Translations under genes and position numbers: made by a program
In this document: positions 47,661-61,200 of the stretch, piece after piece
Layout: every line of letters starts with the position of its first letter
How positions within the stretch are numbered: the stretch's first letter is position 1
DNA from: Straminergon stramineum
Taxonomy: Eukaryota > Streptophyta > Bryopsida > Hypnales > Calliergonaceae
DNA: 64,000 nucleotides
Direction of reading: 5' to 3'
NCBI GenBank assembly: GCA_963920665.1
Contig: OY987269.1
Span: 20,090,501 to 20,154,500, forward strand
Notes under the pieces: model-generated
Database searches by the model: none
Seen by the model: the letters and a program-made list of their open reading frames with translations, nothing else
Told to the model about the DNA's origin: nothing

Positions 47661-50601
47661 CGTCATTTGGATACCGTCATCTCCTGGTACATCGGTCAAC
47701 CCGCGGTCAAGTTATAAATTCTTCAAAAATCTAATGTCATTGCCGATTATGATACTTAGGCATGTCAAAATATCTTCAAACTTTGTGGAACGCTTTATTA
47801 GCACCCAAAACACTATCCTAATTTTGAGTGGGGTTTTACTGCAACATAGGTAATTTCTAGGAATTTACGATCATGTTTAAAGGAAGTTGACTTCCCATGG
47901 AGTCATTATAATTATTTCGGAAAAATCCTAAACTTTTTGGGTAGCCTCTAAGAAACTCCCAAAACCAAAGTGCAACATTACATTTCCCTTTGCTCTATTC
48001 ATAGGGAAGCTAAAATTAGCAATTCCCTTTTAATTTCCACCCGAGGGGGAAATTATTCTTGTATCGGGGAATCTTGGAACAACCGGCTCCAATGTCGACT
48101 CATGGCATGCTTTTACAGTAAAAGCACCTTTCTTCATACTCTGGTCGCTCTCCCATCACTTCATTTGCAGATTGAATCATTCTTCTATAAATTACCTGCA
48201 AATAAGAATTTACCAATCCAAATTCTTTACGAATTGGATGGTGACCTATACTACACTCTATAAACCTAAAATAGACTTAGCCAGCTTGTCACATGCAATT
48301 GTAAGACTTAGTTTAACATGGACAACCACTAGGATTGGCTAACACTCAGACCCTTAATTCTCTCGGAAATACTTAATTGACCTCTTAGACTCTCAACTAG
48401 ACACTAGAAGTATGGAATTAGAGTGTTTTAGGTACTCTGTACTTCTAGGATGATCCCTCATTGTATTGGTAGGGACTTCTACAAAATACCACTCAAACAC
48501 TTTTTTTATGCATTTTCGCATATAATTATGCTAAAATACTAACAAAACCAAAAAAAAGAAAACCCTGAGTTCCAAATGCCAACTTGAGGGCTCACAAACA
48601 CACAAAGACAAAATTTAGAATTGACTAAGTTCAAGTTCACTTCTTCAATTGTGAAGAAGATTCCATTGCAATTTCAGCCTAGTTTGTCGTGCTAGAAAAA
48701 ATAAGGACCACTAAAATTGTGGAAGTCAATGGGTCGTCCAAAGAACGCAACTGCCATAGGCGCTTGAAATATACGGAATAACTTCCCTTCTATCCATAGA
48801 ACATTAGAGAAGACAATCATTATAATTGTACAATAAAGTGCCTCGGTATAGGCTATTGGACGTATAATACACAATAACAAATGCAAACATATGGTAATCT
48901 CTTTTCATCCATCAGAATTATTGAACGCTTCAAATTAGTATCACTCTACCATTCTATGCTCCAATACCTTTCTGACTAAGGTATTCTAGATGTACTGCTG
49001 ACATCTATGTTTCATACATAACGCTTCTAAAAGAGAAGAAGATTGCCTAATCATAAAAATGTCCTGAACTATTCAATTATGATTCTATAGAGGGAAGTGA
49101 AAATACAGTGAGCTATGAATTACAATTCAGGAAAGCCCCTCCCCCCCGGATTAGGAATCCTCGTACCTCACGGATTAATGCGATGCACTCTATTCTTCTT
49201 GAGTTTAGCCTTCTCATTAGCGACATCTACATCAGCGATACCTATGGACTTCTCTTTTCCATTTCCCTGTCTCACAATTGAAAGAAGAGAAGGATGCTTG
49301 CTGCAATGGACATTTTCATCGATGAGACGGCTTCCGTTCCCTAGGACAAGATGTTTGAAGCCCACTTATTTCACCTAGACAGGAACAACGTTCAAGTGGA
49401 CGACTAGACGTCCTGCACCGGTTAATATCTGTGATGACCCTAAACCCAATCGGGTCTAGTTCAGGCTTAAGAACCTCAGCGGACTTGAAATTCACAAAGA
49501 CATTGACAAAGACGGGAGTTCTCTTGTCATGAGGAGGAGTTCTATCCATGATGCAGGACGGAATGCTTATCCTGCAAGGTTACTTGGAGGAAGTCAAAGT
49601 GAAACGCATTAAAGCTGACCGTAAAAAGAAGTTCATAGAATACAAGAGCGTCCGGTATGTTGACACACACTAGTGCAACGCCCTCAAGGATTATTCATCC
49701 ACTGCTAACAAGAACCCTAACAAGTACAATCATACATAACTCATGTAACCCTAAAAGGAACATGATTCCTTACTAAGTCAAGAGTGGAAGAACCTCACAG
49801 AAATTCTATCCTGAGGACAAGTGTTCTTCTACTCTCATGATAGTGAACAGATTTCATCGTGGTGAAAACCCTTCGTGGATGTCGTCTCTAGGAAAGTACG
49901 TTACGTTTGAAGGAACTGTCACCTGGTGCCTCCATAAACAACCTATGCACTTCCGGGTTCTAAGCACCCACCATTCCACCAGCAAGGACAACACAATGCG
50001 CTCTTCAGGTCCGCTATGACATAGTGAAGTAACTATGGGTACGAGCTAAGGATTGGAATAAAGTGGAATATCACTTGTACTGTAGCACCAGCCGGATGTT
50101 CTATATTTTCAGGTTCGCGCGATGACGTCTGTAGAACAAATCCATCGAGGGCGGGACACGATTGCCTAATGGCCAAAAAATTCTGCTGGTAAGGGCGAGT
50201 TCGGGTTTAGGTTCTACATTCATATTTTCAGCATTTCAAAGCGATTCCGGTTTAGGGCTCCAATTTGTTTTGTAAGACTTGCGAACAGCACGATTAATCG
50301 TCCTCCGCATCAGACCAAAATTTGAATTTCAATTCTCCTCGATCTGCGTCAGTAGTACAAAGAAGCCCCTGTAAATGCAATAAAGTCGAAGGCGGCTCAT
50401 TAGGGTTCCAGCACAACATAAGGACGTTCTTCATGTCGTTTAGGGCTCTCTGCATTTCGTCTTTTGCGGATCAAATTTTAAACGTCATGTACAAGGGTCT
50501 GTTATGCAAGTGGTTTAGTTTGTGATCCGCTCGTGTTGTCAATTTAGCGGAATTGCAAGCGGTCCCTAACAAACGGTGGACTTCATTCCTGAAGTACATC
50601 A
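47661..50601. other. Intergenic DNA between two Mutator-like elements
   Basis: AT-rich to 49.0 kb. From about 49.1 to 50.1 kb the base composition is more coding-like (for example 49380-49670), but no frame is long or recognisable. A degraded mobile-element remnant is possible. Confidence 0.4.
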
Positions 50602-53600
50602 ATGTACTATACGTCTCGGATGGAAACTTTCAATGCGGCTATTGAAGCAGATTTCGGAGAGAAGAAGCTTCATGATGACCGACCTTATGATCTCGAATGG
50701 GAGGTAGAACTCATTGGAGCACTGCATGACACAGTCCAGAACCCAAAACTAGGACTTATCAGGTACGGCGATCTGGTTTGGCTTCCTCACAGCACCACTG
50801 GAAGGGGTCCGTCATTGAATCCGAAATTGCAGCTATTCCATGGAACAGGCTTGAGGACTTCGTGCAGGGCGAGCAGTAGAACCCCGATGCTCCAACCACC
50901 TTCAACCGCCATGTCCAGAAGCGCAATGCTCCTGGGTCGCTCGCCTTCCCACGAGCTACATCACCTGCTCAGATTATTAGGTATGCAATCGTGTCCCCCA
51001 TTACTTTGCGCTCTCTCTACAATACCTTGTAATGTAAGTCCAGTTTGTGTTCCATAATTCAGAAGAACCTCTAATCTTTTAGGGTTTGGACCAAAAACTA
51101 CCATCTGTAAATTGTAGAGAACATGCTCTTCTACTTAAACGATACTTGTTTTATACTCCGCGTTTCAAGGAACATGCTCACTCACCGAAATTCCAACCCT
51201 CAGCACAATGATATTTCAAATTGAAAATCCGGTCCCCAGAGACCCAAGTTCTATCAAACAGGAGCCGTTCTTGACCTCGCTCTGCAAATACTAAAAAAGT
51301 AGAGTAGAGGTAGAGGCCATATTCACCGTCTCCTTTTTCTAGTGAATTATGTTTAGGGTTTCGGATACTTGCACATCACGCAAATGTAACTAGTCCTTGT
51401 TCTGTACTGTATTGCGAAACTAGGTACCACTGCTGCTTCGGGCCTGAAGACCACTCTATTGTCGTGCCATAGGATATCCAAGCACTTCTGGACTCGACCT
51501 TAAAATAAAGGAGACAGGGTCAGTTACAAGATCGAAGTAAACGGCAAGGGAAACAAGTAGTCCCGGAGTAGGACGTATTCCAAACTACTAATTGCAGTCA
51601 GACGAAGCTGAAAAGGATAGGCAAAAAGCAGACCGGGAAGTCCATCAAGCGCGGTTGCTTATACTGCTTTTATGCAAAACAACCTTATCAGGACATAATA
51701 ATATGTCAGCTTATATACCGCCAGTCACATCATTCCAACTCAAATGGAAAGATTGTTCATGGAGTCAGCGTCTCTGGCTTCAAAGACAGCCTTGGATCTT
51801 CATTATCCGAGAGCATGAAGCAACATCTGTCGAACCTTCTATGGCTAGGTCTTTCCCCTGCACAGGTAATGTCCCAACACAAGACATTTGTAAAGGACAT
51901 TGCATTGCAAAATGGATGTGTGAGTCGCGACACCTTCGTGCAGGCACAGGACGTTCGGAACTTAGCAAAAGTCCGGGACGAGGCACTGTGGCAGAAGCAC
52001 TCAAGCGATCCACGAAGCGTCAAAATGTGGGTTGATGAAAATCCAGAGTCTATGTTCTGTTACCGAAAACATGGCCTCCTTGATCTAAATGAAAATAAAC
52101 AGGACGACACGCCTTTCAGTATTGGGATCCAAATGCCGTGGCAACTGCAAATGCTTGTAAAATTCGGGCACAAGAGTGCCCTTTCATTCGATGCCACATT
52201 TGGGACATTCGAAACACGGGTACGTTATGTCACCTCCTTTCAAGAACTCGTTTCTTCCTCGCCTATTCAGAACATTGTAAAAACCTGCATTTTTTCATTG
52301 AGTCCTGACTTTATCGTTGTACCGTATGCGAATTTCGATTCTGCTAACGCAGCCGTTGCACATGATGGAATCTGTTACCACAAAATGTTGGATTACAGTA
52401 ATTTGAACATGCACGGCTTCTTGTGCAGTACCCGCTTCACACGGTCATGGTCTTCGATGAGTGGAGAAATGGAATCCCGGTTGCTTTCTTTGTCATTTCT
52501 CAATGTCGCGAGAAGGACCTCGAGTTCGTCTTGCTTGAGTTGCAGAAACGAGTCCATGAGCAGCAATTGACTTGGCTACCGTCAGCAATCATTGTGGACA
52601 ATGCTCAAGCGGAAATAAACGTCTTAAGGTAACATGAAACCCCAAACTACAGTCTTCCATATCATATTGAAAAACTAGTCCTGCGCGTCTCAAACTAACT
52701 CCCTCAAAACCATTTAAAAGCACTAGTACAGAGTAAATAGACGCTACCCGACACAGTTTTGTCCTAACTTTTGCAGATTTTCTAAACCCCTAGAATTGTC
52801 CGTTTTCTAGTTCTGTACAGTTCATATATTTGACTAACATCGCAACCACTACAGGACAATATGGCCGGAATCTGAAATCTTCTTGTGCCTCTGGCACGTT
52901 CGGAAGTGCTGGAGAGAAAATGCTGTAAAGAAAATATCGACAATTGCGGAACAGAGTTATGTGCTGAATGCCTTAGGGACTATTATGTATGGAAAAGGCA
53001 TGCACATAGACTCCGATCTTGTGACTTGGGTGCAAGAGCAACTCGACATTGTAACATTAGAACGTCCAGCAGCAACAACATTCATGAAGTACATGAACAA
53101 GCATTGGTGGAACAAGGCTTCCATGTGGTGTGTGAGCAACAGAACTATCCCACACGCGGGCCAGAACACAAATGCGGTAATCGAATCATATCATGGGAAC
53201 TTGAAAAGCATTCTTCGGTCCTCCCGCGAGCGCTTTGGAGGACGGAGAATGGACTGGCTCATCTTTCACCTCGTCGGAGACGTTGTAATGCACTACTGGT
53301 ACGCAGTACAATGCAAACTCTTCGGGTTCATCCGGAACAAAAACCAAGAGCGTATCGTTGTGACAGCGATTGTTCGAGCTCGAGAAATATTAGACTCAGC
53401 GGTTCGCCTTTACCCCAAAGGAGAGGACATTGCCCTCGTTGCTTCCGTCAATCATGCTCCAAAGGTTTGGACTATATATGGACCAGATTCCGAGTGGGCG
53501 CAGTGTAACTATCCTGTAGGATTGCAAGGTATGATATGCAAGCATACGATGAAAGTGTTTCGCCTTCTCCATCCGGATATTAGTGATGGTCTACTCGTCC

Positions 53601-54060
53601 GAGAGGCAGGTACGCAACACGGGGTCCAGAAAGAAATACCACTGTCTCAGTGTTTTATTGCTGGTCAAGTTGCAGTGGAATTCCATGATGACCTTCATGG
53701 ATCCCAGTTCAATAGAGATGACTACCCTCACAATATTCCGGAAGCTGAAAATGTCCTGCTTTCCGCGCAACCACGAAATGCAGATGAAGACGACCCCTTC
53801 ATTACAGCTGACAAGCTGTACCGCATACTCGTGGAAAGGGCGAAAGAACATCCTCAACTCCTGGATTTCCTCATCGCAGATTTGAAGAGCTCTGGGGGAA
53901 GCAGAACATTCTGATTGCACGTGGCCTGGCTGGAATCGAGCACCCAGAAGGCAAACGTGTGTTCCAAAAAGCTCTAGGTGATAATTCGTTGAAGCGGTAT
54001 AGGAGTTTTTTGGAGCCAAAATCAAGGAAAATTCCCCGTAATAGACGTTCTAAGATGTAG
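50602..54060 (+). CDS. MULE transposase (DDE plus SWIM-like zinc finger), partly degraded, multi-exon
   Basis: Exons 51598-52219, 52429-52628 and 52855-53914 join in phase; an upstream exon ends at 50980 in matching phase. The N-terminal part has a Cys/His-rich segment (RGCLYCFYAKQPYQ). Catalytic-type residues are Asp in LSFDATFG (52190-52192), Asp in IIVDNAQAE (52597-52599), the MULE box FLCLWHVRKCW, and Glu in NAVIESYHG (53183-53185). A SWIM-like motif CNYPVGLQGMICKH follows. This is the Mutator-like transposase layout, which cuts and pastes its element. Damage: TAG at 50877-50879 in the upstream exon. A probable frame change near 53880 separates TGA 53912-53914 from a basic tail that stays open to TAG 54058-54060. 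ATG 50602 is a tentative start. Confidence 0.82.
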
Positions 54061-57000
54061 AACTTGTGTGTTCCAATTTTAAATCAGGAACAAGCGGATC
54101 AATGTTCTGATTCCGCAAAATGTATATGTTTTGTTCTTTAGTCGTATATTTTGAAAACCCCTACATAACAGCACATATCACACACTCACATATGATTTCT
54201 TGACTATGAAATATAGTGAATTCTACATTTTTTACTGTGGGCGATGCTGTTCTATGATTGACTTGGACATACTACACACTGTCCTTCACAATTTGTTTAT
54301 TTGCCGTTCTCACTTATGTGCTTAGAAGTGAGGGACAGCTTGATAGTGGAAATGATGCACAATTGCAGGTGAACTACAATATATAATGTGGAACTGCTTT
54401 TGTTCTGTTCTCATTTTGATATACTCGCAGTACAATTTGGCGTATCGTGCCCTAGGGACCTGAATGTTATGACTATTATAGTACACAATGTCCTGTGAGT
54501 CGACAATGTATCATGTAGTACAAAATTTTGTCCTGAGCTCTAATTGACTTGTTAGAAGTCGTCAAAGTTATTTTTTTGTATTTTCTTAGAAATCATGATT
54601 TCTTACCTTTAGAGCCCTATTGTAATGGAATTTTTCTGAACAATACTCTGCATGTCTCCTGAATTTCTGATTCCTGAGAATTGTTCCATACTACCTACAG
54701 TAAATAGTGGTTGGAATTGAAGTAGGCCTTCTTGACCTTCTTGGTGAAGAGGTTAATTTTTATTTCTGCATTTATGTGTTTGTTTTCTTTCACTCTGCTT
54801 GTGTAGGTTGAATGTGAGTTTGCTTACCATTCTGGAAATATGTCCTTCTGAGAGAATGTACCATGGACCTTTAACTAAAAACAATTTCTATGTACAACAT
54901 CTCATCCTTTGTTTCTAAACGGAATGGTCTATGTGTTTAGGTATAGAATTAGGGTTCCCTAGGTATGTCAAAATCATTCCAAACTATGAGGATGTAATGA
55001 CATTGCTGGACGTCGGAATGGGAAGTTTAGGGTTGGAAGCTATAACGAAGCTAAAAAACTATTTTGATTTTGATTTTGGTAGTTCCTGAAAAACTCATTT
55101 GTACTGTAAAGATATGATAGGTCTTCATTATTCCCTGTTTACATAGATTTTGATCGACAACATGAAATACAGCATTGCAAGCAAGACCCGAATGGAAACA
55201 TTGACCTTGAAGGAAAGACCGGTAATTTTTATTTAGCAAATACAAGATGCCCAATAGAGATTGTCATGCCATGTTTGTTCAGTAGTGCGGACTAAACAAT
55301 TTCCTAACAAAGTTTGTAATCTTGTAATTTCTTTTAAATTGTACGTATTAATTTGTTTAAAATTGCAGGTCTTTAGTACATTGAGGTTTTGAATATGTGA
55401 AGGAAAGAAGGTGTGAATGTATTCTTAGGAAGGGCACTTGTACCCCTAAATATCCTTCCGGATGTATAACTTTTTTCTTTATTGCATCTTTAAATTGAAT
55501 GTGATAAAATTAAAGTAAGACTCATTTTTCAATTTGATTGTAACATGCATTGTTATTAAACAATTCAAATCAGAGTGACCTGTACTTTCTTTGTAGTTGT
55601 ATTGGAAGATTACATTTTGTTAATTCATATGTGTGAATAAATGAAAGATATGTGTAGAAATGATTTTCATTTATGGCCCACATTTTTATATAACCCTAAA
55701 CCCTGTATGAAATCATAGAACGATGTAGGCTAGGAATATTTACATGTATAGTTGCTTCAATTTCCTTGAGTTCCAAATACATGGATATGAACTATAGTTT
55801 CCTAAGTAATTGGTGTACTACCAAAGAGGTCTTTCCATATGTACTTGATTGATTGAAATTGTTAGACATTGCATTCAAATGTATATAAACTGAGAACCCT
55901 AAACCCATAAGTTGTAGTTTATATTTTCAAACAAAATGAATACTAAATGTTCTGGTGAATGTTATAACTTGATGTATGTGTACAACTGTTGATATTCTCC
56001 CAAATTCAATGTACATCTCTTTTCGTTAAAATTTCCTTTCAATGATTACAAGATTCGTAAAAAAATTCATTGGTGAAGAATCCAATATTTATTAATATTT
56101 TCATAAGTAAAAGCATGGATTTGCGAATTTTCTCTAATTATGAAACATTTATTCTAATATAACCGTTTGTTCTAAATGAATACAAGAGAACCCTACACCG
56201 CTAGAGGACAAATATTGGTTTCAAATTCTATATATTTTTCCAGACCTACATGAAATATTACCATTCAAAAGCAGTGCACATCCTAATTTCAGCATGTACT
56301 AAAATAATTTAGAAGTATTTCAAACATATACATACCCACATCTTTTGAATATTACTACTTCTGCCATAGGGGGGTAGTAGCAGTCTCCAATTTGCACGCA
56401 CTGGTATTTCTTGTAGGCGTACTACTACATTACTGGAATATAGAAGGTTCTTTGATTAGTCAATTGTTTGGAGGTTAATTCATAGAAAAGACTACAATTT
56501 TGTACCACCCTAAACCAATTTTAGTAAGGCATTTTAGATGCAAAATTGGGTTTGTAGTTTCTTCTTGCAGTCCGTTTCGCATTAGTGAACTTGGTCAATG
56601 CCTTCTCAAATTCCATAGGTTCAATCCCCTTAAACCCATTTGTTTCTTGGGTTATCATATTCCTTTCTTTTTTGTTAATTCCTTTCTATTTTTCTATAAT
56701 TGCATTTTCTTTTTTCTTTCCTCATGAGTTTTTGCTTCCCCAATTCTTTGGGAACCCCCTTTTTTAGGTCTCCCCATTTTTTTTCCCTCTTATTTTTTTC
56801 CCCCTATTGTGTAGGGTTTCCCCATTTTTTTCCTTTCCCCAATATATTTCGTTTCCCCATTTTTTAGGGGTTTCCAATTTCTAAAGTTCACCCCATATTT
56901 TTCCTTTCTCCAATTTATTTAGGACTTTAGTTTCTCCATGTTTTTGTTTTCCACATTGTTTAACCCCTTTACACCGTTCTCTACCCTTCTCAAAACCCAT

Positions 57001-58279
57001 TCTATAAAATGGAATACATGAAAGAAAATGATGTTCTAACGCTACAATCTAGTTATACTGTAGGATCTGCTTGTAGAAAAAGCCAATGTACTTAAAGTAC
57101 ATAATTTGTAGTGAAAGAATCGATAGGGTCTTTCATAGTACCCGCAACATTATTTTTTCTTTTGGACAAATATAATTCCGATTACTTCGCCCATGCTTGC
57201 ATAACAAATGTGTACTTTGTCACATTATTCTTTCTCTGGAAGAGAATGAATTGACAGAAATGTTCACCCTCCAACGTTGAAACCCTAAACCCGTTTCATA
57301 TATGAAAAAGGTACATCTTTTTCTTTTTTTCTTTCATGAATACGTCATCGTTATGAATCTTGATTTTCAAATTTCAATATAGAAGAATACTTCAGTGCAA
57401 AACCATTGAACATGCACAAAAAGTCTGAGCTAACATGTATGACAAAATATGTACAAATTTCAACGAAAATGGAAACAGATAGGAAGAATTTACATTTTTC
57501 AATTGAGTTGTATCAGCAATTATAGTGTTTTTACATGTTTCAGTGTTGAGCCACACGGCATAACATGTTTTCTAATTAGGTTGGTTTTCACACCCAACCC
57601 TAAACCCTGCAAGTTCCTATTCATGTTCACCCCCGCATTCTTTACCCTAAACCAAGACCCTCACCTTGTCCCGCTTGGCGAAACTTCACTGACTAACTAA
57701 ACCTTAGACCCTTAATGAAAACTTACTTTTCCATTCCAACATGGAATAACTTTCTTCATCGTATATTTCTCCCATTTGAAATGACAGGGAAGAGGAATAC
57801 CAACTCACTATTGAAACTCACAATGAGTTGTGGTAAATCAAATTCCTAATGTCACCAAATATAAAAATTGTTGGAATGAAGCACCCAAAATGAACAGAAA
57901 ACACATGTCCTAAATCACGAGTTCCAAGTTCAAATTTGGTACTCATGATAACAAATAAAGGATCTGAAGGCTTCGTCATTCAAAACATAATGTATACGAA
58001 AACGCTGTGTTAGTATTTTTCCCGAAAAGGAATTAATCGGTTCTGAGTAATCCTGTCTTGTGGTACAAGATGAATTGGCAAATACACAATGGTCTTAGTC
58101 CATAGCATTCTAAGACAGAAATATTGACTTGATATGAGGTTAATGTACATTTTGCGACAAAACAGGACGCCAATCCCTTGGTCACATTCCTTACAAAATT
58201 CAATTTGTTGATGTTTTCATACGTAACAGCTTCCACTTCTATCTCGGCATAGAGTCCTGCCCTCCTGCGGGAACTAGAA
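54061..58279. other. AT-rich DNA between the convergent MULE and Ulp1-like genes
   Basis: No gene recognised over 4.2 kb. 56640-56960 is a pyrimidine-rich stretch with many CCCCATTTTT-like words. CCCTAAA words occur at 55693, 55893, 57282 and 57599. Confidence 0.5.
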
Positions 58280-61200
58280 CTATTGAATTACATCTCCGAA
58301 CCCTACACCCTTTACGACAACACAATCCTTGTCCTGTACATTGAGCGTCTCTCTGGCTTTTGCAGGACTTCGCACCACTCGGCCATATGCATTCGCGGTG
58401 TGTCCAATTTGCAAGGCGTCGTAGATAACATCCTTTAGAAAGTCTCATGTCTTGACAGCATCATCATCATTTGAAATCCACACACTCACCCGAACAGGAA
58501 GACGCTTGCTTAGAAAAATCTAGTATAGGACAATGGTACCCTAAACGCTAAGAAACATCCTTATGTGAATGACTCACCTGTGGTAAACAATGTTCTTCGC
58601 CCGATACTCTCTGAATGAACATTAGTACATACTTCATAGCGAAGTAGCCACACTCTCACTTACTGTCTTGCTGAGGAACACATCGGACATTCCAAGAACA
58701 AGGATCCACCACGTAACCAAATTTCTTGTTGTTCTCTGGTATTCCTAGGCGGACAGCCCACATCTTGCCTAATATCCGGTAGAAAAGTGCGTCGTCATGC
58801 ATTCCTTTTGAATGCAGGGAATCAAAATGATACAACTCTCCTTTATTTGTCATGATGGCAACACTCCAATGTCCGCCATCAACAACTGGAACTAGCAGGA
58901 CGCTTGGTCCTGAGTTTAGTTTGAATTTCACAGAATGAAATTTTGCAAATACGGCGTATGACTCTCTTCCACTCTGCACGTAGTTCTTCAGAGAGGTGAA
59001 TAGAGCAGGACTGCATAACAGGTAATGTTCAAAAGGATACTTCAATATGCACCATAGTCGGAACCAATCGAACAAGGGAGAAGTAACACATCCTTCAAGG
59101 TGGAGGAGGGCATTCATGTCCCGTGGGTAAGCAAGGGCACAAACTAAACCATTTTGCCTAAACTGCAGCAATAACTCCAGAAACCCACCTGTGCTGTCTA
59201 CGACGCGATCTAATTCTACTTCCAGTCTACAAAACCAGAGCCCAACAACAACTAATTAGATGGGGCTTATAGAAAGGCCACCGCATATATGTGGAGTCGC
59301 ATCTACGTGGGCCCAGTGATTAGGATTCTTGTATTTCATGATAATATGAATTACAGAAACTGAAATTAAGAATTCTAACTCCTACGCAACGGCATACCAA
59401 AGCAGGTGGCCTACACCTAAACCCTACCCAACAAATGTAATCTACTGGAATGTTCTTCGGCTTTTCACCGATGAACACTGGGGATGTCCTACAGCTCATC
59501 TGTTTCTGATACTTCCGGTTCATCGACGGGTGACTTTGGTGATAGAGGCGGTAGAATATCCTCCGCATCCCCCTCCCCATCTAGAACAGAAACCTCCTTG
59601 CTTTCAGAATGTATAAGCACACGGCAAAGCCCTGCAGACTTTGATTTAGTGTCCGTGTGTTCATTGACTTTTCCGGTTATGGTACTCAGAACCCCATCTG
59701 CGTTAGTATTTGTCTGAGCCTTGGGTGTATGAACCTCATGGGAGAATTGAGGTCCGTCTCCTAAAGCAGAGGTATTCGAACAGACCCGAATGTGGAAGTC
59801 ACATACCGCTTTATCCCGGGCCAACTAAGCAGTATTAGTAGGTACAGGGCCTTGTGTACTAAGAACTATGTCCTGCGAATAGTAGTTGTCCAGGTCATGG
59901 AGAAAGGCGGTTGATGATGGCGGAGGCGTGAGGTCCACCGTAACGTCTATTGTAGACTGTTGAGCTGGATTATGAAGTCCCAGGTCAAGAGGGTTGCATA
60001 AGTCATGAGAGGAATGAATCTGCTCTTTCTTAGGGTGTGCCTTACCGAGCGTCTGTAATGCTCGAAGTTGGGAGACCCGAAGGGCTAGCAATGATTTCAT
60101 GGATCTTCGCATGACGTCCTCTACGGGGGTGAAGGAATGACCGTGTGCTTTCTCCCTGACAAACGTCCACCCAAGGTCTATATCCTCCCGCAGAGAAATG
60201 GTGTCCATCAAGACCTGCGTGAAAAAGGCAACAGGGGATGCTTTACGTTCACAACAAAGGTACAGGACTTTAAAGCACGTACTAATATTGTAGACTAGAA
60301 CGGAGGGTCAGACTAGTCCGGACTGAGTCAATGAAGTTCTAGAAGAATTACCTACTCACAGTGCCGCTTCTCGGCATCAATGGAAGATTCGGCATGCCAC
60401 ATAGTCCCAAGCACCTCCCGATGTCCTGTCTGTTGCAAGTCCAAAACTACTCTTCGCGCTATCCGTTGCAAAAAACCGGTAATTTAGTTGATGACCTTCT
60501 CCTGTTGACCTTCGGCATAGTCGAGCAGGCCGAGGAGATCTGATCTGCATTGGTGAATGGGTTCACTGCTGCTGTGAAGCGTTGGGAAAAAAACCCATCC
60601 GTGCGTAAGAAGGTCCTGTACAACTACGGTTAGCCGTGCGGAAGACTCGCGTCCCTTGGCCACAATCAGTATATTCTGAGGTGTGAGTTCGTGCTTGGGA
60701 TGTGCAAGGGGCTTTACTTTTATTCCTTCCGTTTGTCGCGCGAGAAGCTTTAGGGCGCGGACGATGTGCGGGCAATCATTTTCCAGTGAAAGTTGTTCCG
60801 CGTCTTGTTCTGTTGTCCAAAGCTGCAGAAGGTCGTCGAGCTCTTCTTTGCTATGCGCCCACGATGGTCCCGGCCAAGTTCTAGGAGGTGCTTTCTGCAA
60901 CATATAGTACAGTGGGGACCAATCCCAAATTGCCTTCTCCTCAGCTAAATTCTTCACTCTATCAAATGCACGCAGTTGATCCGAAATATATTTGTCGCGA
61001 AGGTTTTGTACGGTTGTACTAGCAATCTCTTTCTCGACAACGTATTTGTCAAAATCTACCCGGTAGGCAAGGTACAACTCGATTTTCTCCAACTCTTCGG
61101 AGACCAAAACCTCAAAATCTCCATCCTCAAAATATTTGGGGTCGAATGCCCTAAGTGATCGTCGCACCTCTTTGATGACTTCTGGAGTCTGCTGGACGTG

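Noticed and set aside
49115..49378. Open frames on both strands at 49.1-49.4 kb
   Set aside because: Short and mutually overlapping, with no recognised motif. Possibly a degraded element, but unsupported.
56500..56767. Hydrophobic open frames (FLSFLLIPFYFSIIAFSFFF)
   Set aside because: They arise from pyrimidine-rich low-complexity DNA; no conserved membrane protein was recognised.
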